A stretch of DNA of 64,000 bases. Origin: Vreelandella profundi (GTDB lineage Bacteria; Pseudomonadota; Gammaproteobacteria; Pseudomonadales; Halomonadaceae). Below the pieces are notes generated by a model. The model made no database searches and was not told where the DNA came from. It was given only the letters and a program-made list of their open reading frames with translations. Made by a program: the position numbers and the translations under genes. Shown here piece by piece: positions 52,733 to 63,739 of this stretch; positions within the stretch are counted from its first letter, which is position 1, and each line of letters begins with the position of its first letter. Where the stretch lies: the NCBI RefSeq assembly GCF_019722725.1, contig NZ_CP077941.1, positions 1,612,001 to 1,676,000 of the forward strand, in the 5' to 3' direction.

Positions 52733-53632
52733 ATGATTAAACAAACGGCTACCTTCTGGTGGAATGTAGTGCAGGATGCTATTTCACTGTGGCTAGAGCG
52801 TAATGCTTTTAGCTATGCCGGCTCACTCGCTTTTTATACGTTGTTCTCATTGGCGCCCACTATCATCATTGCAGTGACGGTTATCGGCGTTGTATTGGGA
52901 GAAGAAGCTGCCCAAGGTCAAATAGTCGCGCAACTTCAGGGAACGTTAGGAACCGATGCCGCGACGGCGATCGAACAAGCCGTGGCGCAGTCGCGAATTG
53001 AAGAATCAGGGCTATTGCCGACGCTGTTGGGCTTCGCTGCGCTGGTCGTTGGGGCTACGACCGTTTTCGCGCAAATGCAATTTTCGCTTAATACGATCTG
53101 GGGAGTAACGGCAAAGCCAACGTCTAATAGTGCCTTCGTGTTCATTAAAAACCGTCTGCTATCGCTTACGGTTGTTCTATCTATCGGGTTTATTCTACTG
53201 GTGTCATTAGTTTTAGGGGTCGTGCTGCGAGGAGTGCTGCTAGCGGCAGACAACTTACTACCTTTTGCCAGTTTATTTACGACGTCATTAGAGTCGCTTA
53301 TTTCAGTAGCCATGGTGACATTGCTATTTGCCACTATTTTTAAGGTATTGCCCGATGTCGTGCTGCGGTGGAAAGATGTGTTTTTGGGGGCTGTTGTCAC
53401 CGCGGTGCTATTTACGATAGGCCGTAGCGTTATCGCTATTTACCTAGCGCACACCGCTACCGCTTCAACCTACGGTGCAGCAGGTTCTGTTGTGATGATT
53501 TTGCTATGGGTTTACTACAGCTCATTGATTTTACTGTTTGGTGCTGCTTTTACGCGCTGCTTGCTGCTGCGTCGCGGTCGGCCGCTGGTACCCAGAAATA
53601 GTGCGGTACTTATCAAACAAGAGTACGTTTAA
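52733..53632 (+). CDS. YihY/BrkB-family inner-membrane protein
   Basis: The 299-residue membrane protein has about six TM helices. Family motifs include AFSYAGSLAFYTLFSLAPTIII near residue 24 and HTATASTYGAAGSVVMILLWVYYSSLILLFGAAFTR near 240. It was once called a ribonuclease BN candidate, which proved wrong; its function is unknown, possibly transport or envelope maintenance. I chose ATG 52733 with GGGAA upstream; an in-frame region to 52622 has no conserved features. Confidence 0.88.
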   Translation: MIKQTATFWWNVVQDAISLWLERNAFSYAGSLAFYTLFSLAPTIIIAVTVIGVVLGEEAAQGQIVAQLQGTLGTDAATAIEQAVAQSRIEESGLLPTLLGFAALVVGATTVFAQMQFSLNTIWGVTAKPTSNSAFVFIKNRLLSLTVVLSIGFILLVSLVLGVVLRGVLLAADNLLPFASLFTTSLESLISVAMVTLLFATIFKVLPDVVLRWKDVFLGAVVTAVLFTIGRSVIAIYLAHTATASTYGAAGSVVMILLWVYYSSLILLFGAAFTRCLLLRRGRPLVPRNSAVLIKQEYV

Positions 53633-53749
53633 ATAGCTCGCAGTACAGTGCATTAAGTTCAGGAGTGTGACTCATCCAGGTTTAAAATGGTGTCCTGGAT
53701 GAGCTGCTCGCCTTACACCGTTAAGATGTCTTAATCTCGTAAGTGATTG

Positions 53750-54703
53750 TTAGGCCTTTTTCGCTGAGGTATTTTTCCATTCGCTAATATTGTTCGCCGT
53801 TAGGCTAACAATGTTCTGACGGGCCTCGGGTGTTATCCAGGCATTGTGTGGGGTGACAATCAAATTAAGCGGTTCGGCGAGCGCGTCAAGCAGCGGATGG
53901 CCGTCTCTAGGGGGCTCTGCAGGCAGTACGTCAACCGCCAGCCCGCCTAGTTTCCCCTCGCGTAGCGCGTCTAATGCAGCCATCTCGTCAATCATGCCCC
54001 CACGAGCGCAGTTAACCAGAAGCAGCGATGGCTTGGCTTTTGCTAAGCGCTCCCGATTAATCAAATGTTTAGTAGCGTCGCTCAGCGGGCAGTGCAAACT
54101 AATAATGTCGGCATCAGCAAGCAAAGCATCAAGGGACGGCCGTTTGTCGTTGGCCTCATTGCCTGGGCGGGCAGTAAAAGAGACTTTCATTCCGAACGCT
54201 TCCGCTAAGCGAGCAACTTCAGAGCCAAGTTCTCCTTGCCCAACCATGACTAAATGTTTGCCTGAAAGCTGTAGCGTGGGATAGTCCTGCAGGCAGAAAA
54301 AATCGCTGCGCTGCCACTCACCTGCGGCCACGTCGCGCTGATAAAGAGGGAGGCGATTGGCTAGCGAGAGCATGAGCATTAAGGTGTGCTGTGAAACGCT
54401 GGCGGTGCCGTAAGCCGCTACGTTTTTAACCTCAATGTTATTAGCTTTAGCGGTCTCAAGATCAATATTATTAAGCCCCGTTGCCAATACACATATCAGC
54501 CGTAGTTTGGGCAGCTGTTGCAGCGTTTTTGCATCGAGAACGACCTTGTTTACAATCGCAATATCCGCTTCAGCAAGGCGTTCAGCCGCCTGTTGTGTTG
54601 AGCTTTGCTCAAACACCTCAAGGTGAGAAACCGACTCACGAATGGCGGCTAAGTCAATCTGGGGGCCTAGGCTCTTAGCATCCAATATCACTGCGTGGGG
54701 CAT
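53750..54703 (-). CDS. D-2-hydroxyacid dehydrogenase (glycerate/hydroxypyruvate type)
   Basis: The 317-residue NAD-dependent enzyme has a split catalytic domain, the cofactor motif VGQGELGSEVARLAEAFGM near 150, the catalytic Arg in NCARGGMIDE near 232, Glu in LPAEPP near 261 and His in TPHNAW near 285. Family members reduce hydroxypyruvate, glyoxylate or other 2-keto acids. The sequence alone does not fix the substrate; a serine-glycine link (HprA-like) is plausible. GGAG precedes the ATG. It is divergent from fmdB. Confidence 0.9.
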   Translation of the reverse strand: MPHAVILDAKSLGPQIDLAAIRESVSHLEVFEQSSTQQAAERLAEADIAIVNKVVLDAKTLQQLPKLRLICVLATGLNNIDLETAKANNIEVKNVAAYGTASVSQHTLMLMLSLANRLPLYQRDVAAGEWQRSDFFCLQDYPTLQLSGKHLVMVGQGELGSEVARLAEAFGMKVSFTARPGNEANDKRPSLDALLADADIISLHCPLSDATKHLINRERLAKAKPSLLLVNCARGGMIDEMAALDALREGKLGGLAVDVLPAEPPRDGHPLLDALAEPLNLIVTPHNAWITPEARQNIVSLTANNISEWKNTSAKKA

Positions 54704-54744
54704 TTTCTTATCTCCATTAACTGGCTAGGGCTGCATAACCTTGC

Positions 54745-54771
54745 TTGGCAGGGGTCACAAAAGGGTATAAT
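54745..54771 (+). promoter_or_regulatory. Putative promoter of fmdB-aspS
   Basis: A perfect TATAAT (54766-54771) lies 15 nt after TTGGCA (54745-54750), or 19 nt after TTGCTT (54741-54746). The -10 is strong, while neither -35 spacing is ideal. It would give a leader of about 140 nt before the FmdB-family start. Confidence 0.5.
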
Positions 54772-54920
54772 GGCGGCGCTTGATCAACCGCAGCCTTGGA
54801 ATTTATCCCGACTGGCCACATATTGGCAGCCTGGCAGCGTTTATTTTTGCTACTTTTCTGTCAGAAACGCATCTGTCAGAACTGAACCTGTCAGCGTTGA
54901 GCTTTAAAGGAGTCATCAAC

Positions 54921-55220
54921 ATGCCCATCTATGAATATGAGTGCAAGGCCTGCGGCCATCGTATGGAAAAACTGCAGAAGATTAGTGCTGATCCTTTAAA
55001 GGATTGCCCAGCGTGTCATAGCGATGGTTTGGCGCGTTTAGTATCCGCAGCAGGATTTCGCTTGGCCGGTGGCGGTTGGTACGAAACCGATTTTAAAACG
55101 GGTAGCAAAAAGAATTTAGCAGCTGATGGTAAAACGGCGTCGACAGATGCTGGCAAAACCAATGATGCCAGTGCTACCTCTAAGAGCGCTACTCCTAAAG
55201 ACAAGGGCGCCGCGGCATAG
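54921..55220 (+). CDS. FmdB-family zinc-ribbon protein
   Basis: The 99-residue protein begins MPIYEYECKACGHRMEKLQK with a first CxxC, and a second pair in KDCPACHSDGLARL, forming a small zinc ribbon typical of the FmdB/YfiH-regulatory family. After GFRLAGGGWYETDFK the C-terminal 40 residues are Lys/Ala/Thr-rich and probably disordered. AAAGGAG lies 8 nt before the ATG. It immediately precedes aspS on the same strand, an arrangement common in proteobacteria; its role is not known. Confidence 0.92.
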   Translation: MPIYEYECKACGHRMEKLQKISADPLKDCPACHSDGLARLVSAAGFRLAGGGWYETDFKTGSKKNLAADGKTASTDAGKTNDASATSKSATPKDKGAAA

Positions 55221-55286
55221 CCGAGGCAGCCAGGGTTGGGACGACCCGCGACACATTAATTGCCACGTAACAGAACAGGATTTGAC

Positions 55287-57068
55287 ATGCGCAGCCATTA
55301 TTGCGGCCAGCTGAATGAAACTTTGGTGGATCAAACGGTTACAGTATGCGGATGGGTTCATCGCCGCCGTGACCACGGTGGAGTGATTTTCCTCGACATG
55401 CGCGACCGCGATGGTATCGCTCAGTTCGTGGTCGACCCCGATACTGCCGATGCGTTTGCTCATGCCGACCGCGCTCGCAGCGAGTACGTCCTGCGCATTA
55501 CAGGCCGCGTGCGGCTGCGCCCTGAAGGCACCCAGAATGCCAACATGCCGACAGGCATGATTGAGATATTGGCAAAGGAAGTTGAGGTGCTTAACGCCGC
55601 TATTACGCCGCCTTTCATGCTTGATGAGCATGGAAAAGTGGGCGAAGAAGTGCGCTTAAAGTATCGCTACATCGACCTGCGTCGCCCTGACATGATTGAA
55701 AAGCTGCGTCTACGCTCACGTATTTCTCACAACGTGCGTGCTTATCTTGAAGGTCAGGGGTTCTTGGATATCGAAACCCCGGTGCTGACGCGCGCCACGC
55801 CAGAAGGGGCGCGGGACTATCTGGTGCCAAGCCGCACGCATGCCGGTAGCTTCTTTGCGTTGCCGCAGTCGCCTCAGCTGTTTAAGCAGCTTTTGATGGT
55901 GGCTGGTTTTGACCGCTACTATCAAATTGCCAAATGTTTCCGTGATGAAGATTTACGTGCCGATCGTCAGCCTGAGTTTACCCAGATTGATATTGAGGCA
56001 TCGTTTGTAGACGAGAACGACATCATGGGCATTACCGAAACCATGATTCGTCAGCTTTTCCAAGAAGTGTTGAGCGCAGAGCTTCCTGAGTTCCCGCGGA
56101 TGACGTGGCAGGAAGCGATGGATCGCTTTGGCTCTGACAAGCCGGACTTGCGTATCCCGCTTGAGCTGACCGACGTTGATGACCTAATGCAGCAGGTCGA
56201 TTTCAAGGTCTTTTCTGGCCCTGCCAGCGCCGATGATGGCCGCGTAGCGGCGCTAAGAGTGCCCGGCGGTGCCAAGCTTTCGCGTAAAGAGATTGATGAA
56301 TATACCAAGTTTGTTGGCATTTACGGCGCTAAGGGCTTGGCATGGATTAAGGTCAACGAGCGTGCTAAAGGGCTTGAGGGCCTGCAGTCACCGATCGTTA
56401 AGTTTATGGAAAATATCGTCGAAGAGCTGCTTGATCGCGTAGGGGCAGAAGATGGCGATATTATTTTCTTTGGCGCTGATAAAACCCGTATCGTCAACGA
56501 AGCCATTGGTGCGCTGCGTGTCAAGCTAGGCGCTGACCTGGAGCTTTACACTCAGGAATGGGCACCGCTTTGGGTTGTCGATTTCCCCATGTTTGAGGCC
56601 GATGATAGCGATCGTTTAAGTCCGCTACACCATCCGTTTACGGCGCCGTCGTGCACGCCTGAGGAGCTCAAGGCCGACCCGGCTAAAGCGCTTTCGCGCG
56701 CTTATGACATGGTGCTCAATGGTACCGAGCTCGGTGGCGGCTCTATTCGTATTCATGATCAAACCATGCAGAGCACCGTGTTTGATATTCTTGGCATTGG
56801 TGAGGAAGAGGCGCAAGAGAAATTCGGCTTCTTGCTGGATGCACTTCAGTACGGCGCGCCCCCGCACGGTGGCTTAGCGTTCGGCCTGGATCGCCTAGTT
56901 ATGCTGATGGTCGGTGCTAAGACTATTCGTGAAGTCATTGCCTTCCCGAAAACCCAAAGTGCGGCCTGCCTAATGACCAATGCGCCGGGTGACGTTAGCC
57001 CAGAGCAGCTGAAAGATCTGAATATCCGCCTACGCCAAAAAGTTAAGGCGGAGACAGCCGCAGAATAA
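55287..57068 (+). CDS. aspS: Aspartyl-tRNA synthetase
   Basis: The 593-residue class IIb synthetase has an OB-fold anticodon-binding domain ([26 protein letters not shown] near residue 20), the class II motifs ([45 protein letters not shown]), the bacterial insertion GAD domain in the middle, and motif 3 [14 protein letters not shown] near 535. AGGA lies 7 nt before ATG 55287. Whether it is discriminating or charges tRNA-Asn too is not visible by eye. It ends with an intrinsic terminator. Confidence 0.97.
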   Translation: MRSHYCGQLNETLVDQTVTVCGWVHRRRDHGGVIFLDMRDRDGIAQFVVDPDTADAFAHADRARSEYVLRITGRVRLRPEGTQNANMPTGMIEILAKEVEVLNAAITPPFMLDEHGKVGEEVRLKYRYIDLRRPDMIEKLRLRSRISHNVRAYLEGQGFLDIETPVLTRATPEGARDYLVPSRTHAGSFFALPQSPQLFKQLLMVAGFDRYYQIAKCFRDEDLRADRQPEFTQIDIEASFVDENDIMGITETMIRQLFQEVLSAELPEFPRMTWQEAMDRFGSDKPDLRIPLELTDVDDLMQQVDFKVFSGPASADDGRVAALRVPGGAKLSRKEIDEYTKFVGIYGAKGLAWIKVNERAKGLEGLQSPIVKFMENIVEELLDRVGAEDGDIIFFGADKTRIVNEAIGALRVKLGADLELYTQEWAPLWVVDFPMFEADDSDRLSPLHHPFTAPSCTPEELKADPAKALSRAYDMVLNGTELGGGSIRIHDQTMQSTVFDILGIGEEEAQEKFGFLLDALQYGAPPHGGLAFGLDRLVMLMVGAKTIREVIAFPKTQSAACLMTNAPGDVSPEQLKDLNIRLRQKVKAETAAE

Positions 57069-57089
57069 AGCGGTTGTATCGTTGATCAG

Positions 57090-57116
57090 CACCGACGCTA
57101 CGGCGTCGGTGTTTTT
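57090..57116 (+). terminator. Intrinsic terminator between aspS and ruvC
   Basis: CACCGACGC (57090-57098) pairs with GCGTCGGTG (57103-57111) around a TACG loop, followed by five T residues. Confidence 0.9.
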
Positions 57117-57163
57117 GTATGCTGCTCTGATAGATAGCCCTAATCCACTTGAGTAACGGTGTC

Positions 57164-57712
57164 ATGGATGAGAGAAAGCCTGCTGTACCCATCCGCATTC
57201 TAGGCATTGATCCTGGCTCTCGCGTGACCGGCTACGGCGTTATTGATGTGGTGGGCGTCAAGCCTTGCTACGTAGCGAGCGGCTGTATCCGCACCGCCGA
57301 CGGCGCTTTAGAGCAACGCTTGGCACAAATTTATGCAGGACTCAGCGAAGTCGTCGGTTTGCACAAACCCTCTCAAGTAGCCATAGAGCGTGTTTTTATG
57401 GCTAAAAACCCAGATTCAGCACTTAAATTGGGCCAAGCACGAGGGGCCGCATTAGTGTGTATGGCAAATCACGGATTAAGCCTTGCCGAGTATGCCGCAC
57501 GGCAAATCAAACAGTCGGTGACTGGCCAAGGTGGTGCTGATAAGGCCCAGGTGCAGCATATGGTGACGGCTATTTTACAGCTCTCGGCCACCCCGCAAGC
57601 AGATGCCGCTGATGCGCTTGCCATTGCGTTAACTCATGCCTACAGCGCAACTGGCCTTACTGGCACGGTGACGCGAGGGCGCAGTCGCTCTACAGGGCGC
57701 TGGCGTCTTTAA
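57164..57712 (+). CDS. ruvC: Holliday junction resolvase RuvC
   Basis: The 182-residue endonuclease cuts Holliday junctions. Catalytic acidic residues are in [15 protein letters not shown] (Asp near 15), [23 protein letters not shown] (Glu near 75), and a C-terminal [12 protein letters not shown] with the final Asp pair. The start is set at ATG 57164; an upstream TTG (57149) is also possible. It begins the ruvCAB cluster, with the usual order but separate spacing from ruvA. Confidence 0.96.
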   Translation: MDERKPAVPIRILGIDPGSRVTGYGVIDVVGVKPCYVASGCIRTADGALEQRLAQIYAGLSEVVGLHKPSQVAIERVFMAKNPDSALKLGQARGAALVCMANHGLSLAEYAARQIKQSVTGQGGADKAQVQHMVTAILQLSATPQADAADALAIALTHAYSATGLTGTVTRGRSRSTGRWRL

Positions 57713-57815
57713 TTCGATGCTACGTAAGCTCTTACTACTGGTCATCTGTACATAGTCACTTTATAGTAAACGTCTGTTTTTACCCTATCGTTTTCACCCG
57801 AGCGCGAGCGACTTT

Positions 57816-58424
57816 ATGATTGGACGTCTGAGTGGTCAGTTACTGGCAAAGCAACCGCCCTGGATCGTGATCGACGTTCATGGCGTAGGTTACGAGCTAG
57901 AAACGTCAATGAATACGTTGGTAGCGTTACCGGCTGTTGGGGAGAGCGTTTCGTTATTCACACATTTAACCATTCGTGACGACGCTCATCTGCTGTACGG
58001 TTTTGGAAGAGAGCACGAGCGTGCCCTGTTTCGAGCACTGATAAAAGTGAACGGGGTAGGGCCTAAGCTGGCGTTAGCGATTTTGTCGGGCATGGATGAA
58101 GATGCCTTTATGCGTTGCGTTCGAGACGATGACAGTAAAGCGCTAACCAAACTGCCCGGTGTCGGTAAAAAAACCGCCGAGCGGCTGATTATCGAAATGC
58201 GCGACCGCTTTCCAGAGTGGGAAGACGGCAGCAATGCGCTACTGCCTCTTGAGGCCACCAATGGCAGGAGCCCTGCACGCGATAGCCTCGCCGATGCGGA
58301 GGCGGCCTTGGTAAGCTTGGGGTATAAGCTCACCGAAGCATCGAAAATGCTGGCGGACATCGACCCTAATCAGTCGACGGAGGCGCTTATTAAAGCCGCG
58401 TTGACGCAGCGTATGAATGGCTAG
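57816..58424 (+). CDS. ruvA: Holliday junction DNA helicase subunit RuvA
   Basis: The 202-residue junction-binding subunit starts MIGRLSGQLL, has an OB-fold N-terminal domain, tandem helix-hairpin-helix motifs (LIKVNGVGPKLALAILSG near 75, LTKLPGVGKKTAERLIIEM near 110) and a C-terminal three-helix domain that binds RuvB. A 103-nt gap precedes it, without a clear LexA box. Confidence 0.96.
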   Translation: MIGRLSGQLLAKQPPWIVIDVHGVGYELETSMNTLVALPAVGESVSLFTHLTIRDDAHLLYGFGREHERALFRALIKVNGVGPKLALAILSGMDEDAFMRCVRDDDSKALTKLPGVGKKTAERLIIEMRDRFPEWEDGSNALLPLEATNGRSPARDSLADAEAALVSLGYKLTEASKMLADIDPNQSTEALIKAALTQRMNG

Positions 58425-58505
58425 TCGTACAAACTGAGCATAGACCGGTGTTGAATTTACGATTAAAAAACGCACTTAAAAAATGCACTTAACAAAAGAG
58501 CGCTT

Positions 58506-59543
58506 ATGCTAGAACACGATCGGCTGATCGCCGCTGAGCCTGAGCAGGGTGAGGTGCGCATTGATTACGCAATTCGCCCAAAGCGGCTGGATGACTATAT
58601 TGGCCAGCCCCGCGTTCGCGAACAGCTGGAAATCTTCATTGGCGCTGCTCGGCTACGTGAAGAGAGTCTGGATCATACGCTGGTGTTCGGGCCGCCGGGG
58701 CTCGGTAAAACCACGCTGGCTCATATTATTGCCGCTGAGATGGGGGTCGGCATGAAGTCGACCTCTGGGCCTGTGCTTGAGCGTGCCGGCGACTTAGCCG
58801 CCATGCTGACCAATCTAGAGCCTGGCGACGTGCTTTTTATCGATGAAATTCATCGCCTTTCCCCCGTGGTTGAAGAAGTCTTATATCCCGCCATGGAAGA
58901 TTTCCAGCTGGATATCATGATTGGGGAAGGGCCCGCCGCGCGCTCCATTAAGCTTGACCTTCCGCGTTTCACTTTAGTGGGTGCGACAACGCGTGCAGGA
59001 CTATTAACCTCACCTCTGCGCGACCGGTTTGGCATTGTTCAACGTCTTGAGTTTTACAACCTTGAAGAGCTTACCGAAATTGTTTCGCGCTCGGCGCGCT
59101 TGCTAGGCGTAGAAACTAGCCACGAAGGGGCTGTCGAAGTAGCACGACGTTCACGAGGAACGCCCCGCATAGCGAACCGTCTATTGCGTCGCGTACGCGA
59201 TTACGCCGAAATGAAGGGAAACGGTCAGGTCGATGTAGCCATGGCAGATGCGGCCCTCAATATGCTTAATGTCGATCATCATGGGCTGGATCATATGGAT
59301 CGGCGCTTGCTGCTAGCCATGATCGATAAATTTGACGGCGGCCCGGTGGGTATTGATTCATTGGCCGCGGCGATTAGCGAAGAACGAGACACGATAGAAG
59401 ATGTGATTGAGCCTTATCTCATTCAGCAAGGTTTAATTATGCGGACGCCTCGTGGTCGCGTCGTCACCCGCCAAGCTTGGCTACATTTTGAGCGCGTTCC
59501 TCACGAACAGGCGTCCGATATGGAAGGGGAGCGACGCCCGTGA
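58506..59543 (+). CDS. ruvB: Holliday junction branch-migration ATPase RuvB
   Basis: The 345-residue AAA+ motor has Walker [15 protein letters not shown] near residue 61, Walker [10 protein letters not shown] near 112, sensor 1 [11 protein letters not shown] near 158, and the arginine-finger region TSPLRDRFG. The C-terminal winged helix has [15 protein letters not shown]. It ends by overlapping ybgC with a 4-nt GTGA. Confidence 0.97.
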   Translation: MLEHDRLIAAEPEQGEVRIDYAIRPKRLDDYIGQPRVREQLEIFIGAARLREESLDHTLVFGPPGLGKTTLAHIIAAEMGVGMKSTSGPVLERAGDLAAMLTNLEPGDVLFIDEIHRLSPVVEEVLYPAMEDFQLDIMIGEGPAARSIKLDLPRFTLVGATTRAGLLTSPLRDRFGIVQRLEFYNLEELTEIVSRSARLLGVETSHEGAVEVARRSRGTPRIANRLLRRVRDYAEMKGNGQVDVAMADAALNMLNVDHHGLDHMDRRLLLAMIDKFDGGPVGIDSLAAAISEERDTIEDVIEPYLIQQGLIMRTPRGRVVTRQAWLHFERVPHEQASDMEGERRP

Positions 59544-59953
59544 GTGTCCCTACCGCCGCTAGTTATCGCCTGCCGCTACGTGTTTATATGGAAGATACGG
59601 ATGCAGGCGGCATTGTTTACTACGTTAATTATCTGAAGTTTATGGAGCGTGCGCGCAGTGAATGGTTACGCGAACTAGGCCTTAATCAGCAAACGCTGCT
59701 AGACGAAGGTACACAGCTAGTGGTATACCGCTTGGCCTGTGATTATGCAAAGCCTGCCTGTTTGGACGATGCGCTGGAAATTAGTGCACGGGTAACGAGC
59801 GTCGGGCGCTGCCGGATGACCTTCGAGCAGCAAGTTTGGCGCGCTGAGGAACTACTATGCACTGCAACAGTCGAGATAGCATGCTTGAGTACAGAGCGAT
59901 TACGGCCGAAAGCTTGGCCATCCGCGCTTAAGATTTTGATACAGGCCTCTTAA
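59540..59953 (+). CDS. ybgC: Tol-Pal-associated acyl-CoA thioesterase YbgC
   Basis: The 137-residue hotdog-fold thioesterase has the YbgC signature [27 protein letters not shown] near residue 15, with the catalytic Asp. It hydrolyses short- to medium-chain acyl-CoA and is usually the first gene of the tol-pal cluster, as here. The start is GTG overlapping the ruvB stop by 4 nt, so its translation is likely coupled to ruvB. Confidence 0.95.
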   Translation: MSVPTAASYRLPLRVYMEDTDAGGIVYYVNYLKFMERARSEWLRELGLNQQTLLDEGTQLVVYRLACDYAKPACLDDALEISARVTSVGRCRMTFEQQVWRAEELLCTATVEIACLSTERLRPKAWPSALKILIQAS

Positions 59954-60011
59954 CCAAGAGGCCATTCACTGCGTCGGAAATACCGACCCTAATAGATTGA
60001 TGAGGGCACCT

Positions 60012-60707
<696 letters not shown>

Positions 60708-60718
60708 GGGAGACGGCC

Positions 60719-61153
60719 ATGCAAGGACCATTTAATCGTAGCGGTAAAAGCAAGCCGATGGGGGAGATTAATGTCGTCCCCTTTATCGACGTCATGCTGG
60801 TACTGCTGGTGATTTTCATGATCACTGCGCCTATGTTGACTCAGGGCGTGCAAGTTGAGCTGCCTCAAGTGTCGTCTCAGCCGATTGATGAGCAGGAAAA
60901 TGACCCGATCATTATCTCGGTTGACAGTGAGGGTGGCTACTTCATCACCCTCGGCGAGGATTCCACCTCGGTAACGCTTGATGAAATGTCCCAGCGCGTG
61001 GTGGCTATTTTGCAACGGCGTCCTGGAACACCGGTGATGGTGCGTGGCGACCGCAATGTGGCCTACGGCCAAATTGTTGTGCTCATGAGTACTCTCCAGG
61101 GTGCGGGAGTTGCCAACGTGGGGCTGCTTTCTGAGCCGCCGCAAGATGGGTAA
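60719..61153 (+). CDS. tolR: Tol-Pal system protein TolR
   Basis: The 144-residue protein has a single N-terminal TM helix, INVVPFIDVMLVLLVIFMI, containing the Asp that carries protons in the TolQ-TolR channel, followed by a periplasmic ExbD/TolR domain. GGGAG lies upstream. It starts 11 nt after tolQ and is followed closely by tolA. Confidence 0.96.
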   Translation: MQGPFNRSGKSKPMGEINVVPFIDVMLVLLVIFMITAPMLTQGVQVELPQVSSQPIDEQENDPIIISVDSEGGYFITLGEDSTSVTLDEMSQRVVAILQRRPGTPVMVRGDRNVAYGQIVVLMSTLQGAGVANVGLLSEPPQDG

Positions 61154-61166
61154 GGGCAAAGCGTAT

Positions 61167-62390
61167 ATGGCAGGAAAGTCTTCTCACGACCCCCAGGATG
61201 TCGGCTATAAATGGCCCACCGTTTTGGCGATAGGCGTGCACGCCGCTATTGTGCTCTTTAGCTTGATTAGCTTGCCCAGCCGAACGGTGGAGCCTGATAG
61301 CTCTTCGATTGTTCAGGCGACGCTAGTGAGTACGGAGACATTTACCGATCAAGCGCAGCAAGTAACGGATCAGCAGGCTGCCATGAGTGCGCCAGCTGAC
61401 GCTCCTGCAGAGCCTGATGCGCCCGATGAGCCTTCTGCAAGCGAGCAGCAAGCCGACGCAGAACAGCAGGCTGCTGAACAAGCCGCTGCAGAGGCGGCCG
61501 AGCAAGCGGCAGCAGACGCTGCTCAACAGGCTTCTCAAGCTGAGGCTCAGGCGTTAGAAGAAGCTCGCGAGGCGGCACAAGCCGAAGCTCAGCGCCGTGC
61601 AGCAGAGGCGTCCGAGCAAGCTGAACAGCAGGCGACAGAGGCTGCGGAGCGTCAAGCTGAAGCAGACGCCGCCGCAGAGCGTCAGCGTGAAGTAGAAGAT
61701 GCCCAACGTCAGCAAGAGGCTGCAGAGCAAAAACGTGAGGAAGAAGCCGCGGCTGAAGCTGAGCGCGAGCAGGCTGCCGCAGAACAGCAGCGCGAAGAAG
61801 AAGAGGCAGCTGAGGCCGAACGTCAACGCGAAGCGGCAGAGCAGGAGCGTAAAGAAGAAGAGGCAGCTGAGGCCGCACAAAAACGCGAAGCTGAAGAGAA
61901 GCGCGAGCGTGAGGAGCAGGAAGCCGCACGCGAGCAAGAAGCCGAAGCCCAGCGCCAGCGTGAGGCACAAGAGCAGCAGCGTCGTGAAGCTGAAGCTGAA
62001 GCGGAGCGCCAACGTCAGGCAGAAGCAGCGGAGGCCGCTATGCAGCGCCAGTTAGCCGGTGAAGCCGAAGCCGCCGCCAATGCACAGCAGGCTGCGCAGG
62101 CGGCCAATAGCTTTATCAATATCGTTCGTCGTGCGGTTGAGCAGGCTTGGTTGATTCCGGCCGGTGCAAGTGATTCGATGAGTGCTACGCTACAGGTACG
62201 TCTTGGTCCATCGGGTGAACTGTTAGCAACGTCGATTGTGACATCAAGTGGCGATAGTGCTTTTGACAGGTCTGTTATGCAGGCCGTGGAACATGCTGCA
62301 CCGTTTGGTGAATTGAGAGATTTACCAGCCGATCAGCAGCGTAATTTACGTCAGTTTAATCTGCGATTTACTCCGGGAGATGTTCGCTGA
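61167..62390 (+). CDS. tolA: Tol-Pal system protein TolA
   Basis: The 407-residue protein links the inner-membrane TolQR motor to Pal and TolB at the outer membrane. It has a cytoplasmic N-terminus, one TM helix (about 18-37), a very long Ala/Glu/Gln/Arg-rich helical domain II (about 70-310) with heptad-like QREE/AEAERQ repeats, and a C-terminal TonB-like domain (about 320-407) with [18 protein letters not shown]. Two starts are possible: ATG 61167, with AAGGG upstream, or ATG 61146, which overlaps tolR. The low-complexity repeats create long false open frames on the other strand. Confidence 0.94.
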   Translation: MAGKSSHDPQDVGYKWPTVLAIGVHAAIVLFSLISLPSRTVEPDSSSIVQATLVSTETFTDQAQQVTDQQAAMSAPADAPAEPDAPDEPSASEQQADAEQQAAEQAAAEAAEQAAADAAQQASQAEAQALEEAREAAQAEAQRRAAEASEQAEQQATEAAERQAEADAAAERQREVEDAQRQQEAAEQKREEEAAAEAEREQAAAEQQREEEEAAEAERQREAAEQERKEEEAAEAAQKREAEEKREREEQEAAREQEAEAQRQREAQEQQRREAEAEAERQRQAEAAEAAMQRQLAGEAEAAANAQQAAQAANSFINIVRRAVEQAWLIPAGASDSMSATLQVRLGPSGELLATSIVTSSGDSAFDRSVMQAVEHAAPFGELRDLPADQQRNLRQFNLRFTPGDVR

Positions 62391-63679
62391 TGCAAAGCTT
62401 GAACAAAGTGTGGTTATTCTGTGTGCTGCTGTTCGCTAGTAGTATGGCGAGTGCCCAAAACTTAACGATTGAAATCACTCGAGGTAGCGATCAAGCGCTG
62501 CCCATTGGCGTGGTGCCGTTCGCAGGTTCAGAGGGGATGCCCGAAGACGTTGCACAGATTGTGCAGGATGACCTGGAGCGTAGTGGCTTGTTTGCACCGC
62601 TAGCACGTAGCGCTATGTTTGAGACGCCCAGCCAATCTGATGATGTTCAGTTCGGCACATGGCACTCGCTTGACGTGCGTTACTTGGTCGTCGGTAGGGC
62701 ACAACCAACCGACGGTGGCTTTGAGCTTCAGTTTGAGCTCATGGACATTAGCGGCGAGCGTAGAATGATCGGTGAGACCGTTACCGTAAGAGGCAACGAT
62801 CTTCGCGGTGCCGCTCACTATATTAGTGATCAAATCTTTGAAGAAATTACCGATATTCGCGGTGCGTTCTCAACCAAAATTGCTTATGTGACTGCCCAGG
62901 GTATCGGCGATAACATGCAGTTTGGTTTATACGTTGCCGATGCCGATGGTCGTCGTAGCGAGCAGGTATTGACCTCTGATGAGCCTATTATGTCACCCTC
63001 TTGGTCACCCGATGGCAGTAAGCTTGCCTACGTATCCTTTGAAACAGAACGTCCTGCTATTTATATTCAAGACGTAGCCACCGGTCAGCGCGTTCAGGTC
63101 ACTTCTTTTGACGGTATTAACGGTGCGCCTTCGTGGTCTCCAGATGGGCGTCGTATTGCTATGTCACTGTCTAAAGACGGCCAGCCCGAAATCTATATTA
63201 TGGATGTCGGTAGTCGTTCAGTAGAGCGCATCACCAATAATAATAGTATTGATACTGAGCCAGCTTGGGCGCCAGACGGCCAGAGCCTGCTATTTACCTC
63301 TGATCGTAGCGGTGGTCCGCAGCTTTATCAGTATTCGATGGGCGGTGGTGAGGCTAAACGCCTGACATTTACCGGCAATTACAACGCTCGCGGTCGCTAT
63401 TCTCCTGACGGTGAGCAGGTATTCTTGGTGCATCGCTCTAGTCGCGGGTACCAAGTGGCAAGGCAAGATTTAAGCGGCGATCGCTTAGTCGTATTGAGTG
63501 AATCAACAAGAGATGAATCTCCTAGTGTTGCGCCGAACGGGACCATGGTAATCTTCGCTACCCAAGAGGGTAATAGCGGGGTGCTAAGTGCTGTTTCTGC
63601 CGATGGACGCTCTTCATTTAGACTGCCATCAGCACAAGGTGATGTACGTGATCCAGCTTGGTCACCCTTCTTAAATTGA
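62390..63679 (+). CDS. tolB: Tol-Pal system beta-propeller protein TolB
   Basis: The 429-residue periplasmic protein has a Sec signal peptide ending in SSMASA, an N-terminal alpha/beta domain (to about 160), and a six-bladed propeller with repeated motifs of the type [52 protein letters not shown] and [12 protein letters not shown]. It binds TolA and Pal competitively. It overlaps the tolA stop codon by 1 nt (TGATG). Confidence 0.97.
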   Translation: MQSLNKVWLFCVLLFASSMASAQNLTIEITRGSDQALPIGVVPFAGSEGMPEDVAQIVQDDLERSGLFAPLARSAMFETPSQSDDVQFGTWHSLDVRYLVVGRAQPTDGGFELQFELMDISGERRMIGETVTVRGNDLRGAAHYISDQIFEEITDIRGAFSTKIAYVTAQGIGDNMQFGLYVADADGRRSEQVLTSDEPIMSPSWSPDGSKLAYVSFETERPAIYIQDVATGQRVQVTSFDGINGAPSWSPDGRRIAMSLSKDGQPEIYIMDVGSRSVERITNNNSIDTEPAWAPDGQSLLFTSDRSGGPQLYQYSMGGGEAKRLTFTGNYNARGRYSPDGEQVFLVHRSSRGYQVARQDLSGDRLVVLSESTRDESPSVAPNGTMVIFATQEGNSGVLSAVSADGRSSFRLPSAQGDVRDPAWSPFLN

Positions 63680-63739
63680 TCGACTTAATTAACTAACATC
63701 GAAAATCGAAATTTTAGTTTTCAGGCAAGGAGTCTGATT

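Noticed and set aside
57713..57815. LexA box upstream of ruvA
   Set aside because: CTGT and nearby elements do not form the CTGT-N8-ACAG dyad.
61323..62012. Long minus-strand frames opposite tolA (up to 208 residues)
   Set aside because: They are produced by the repetitive Ala/Glu/Gln/Arg codons of TolA domain II and give Leu/Arg low-complexity products.
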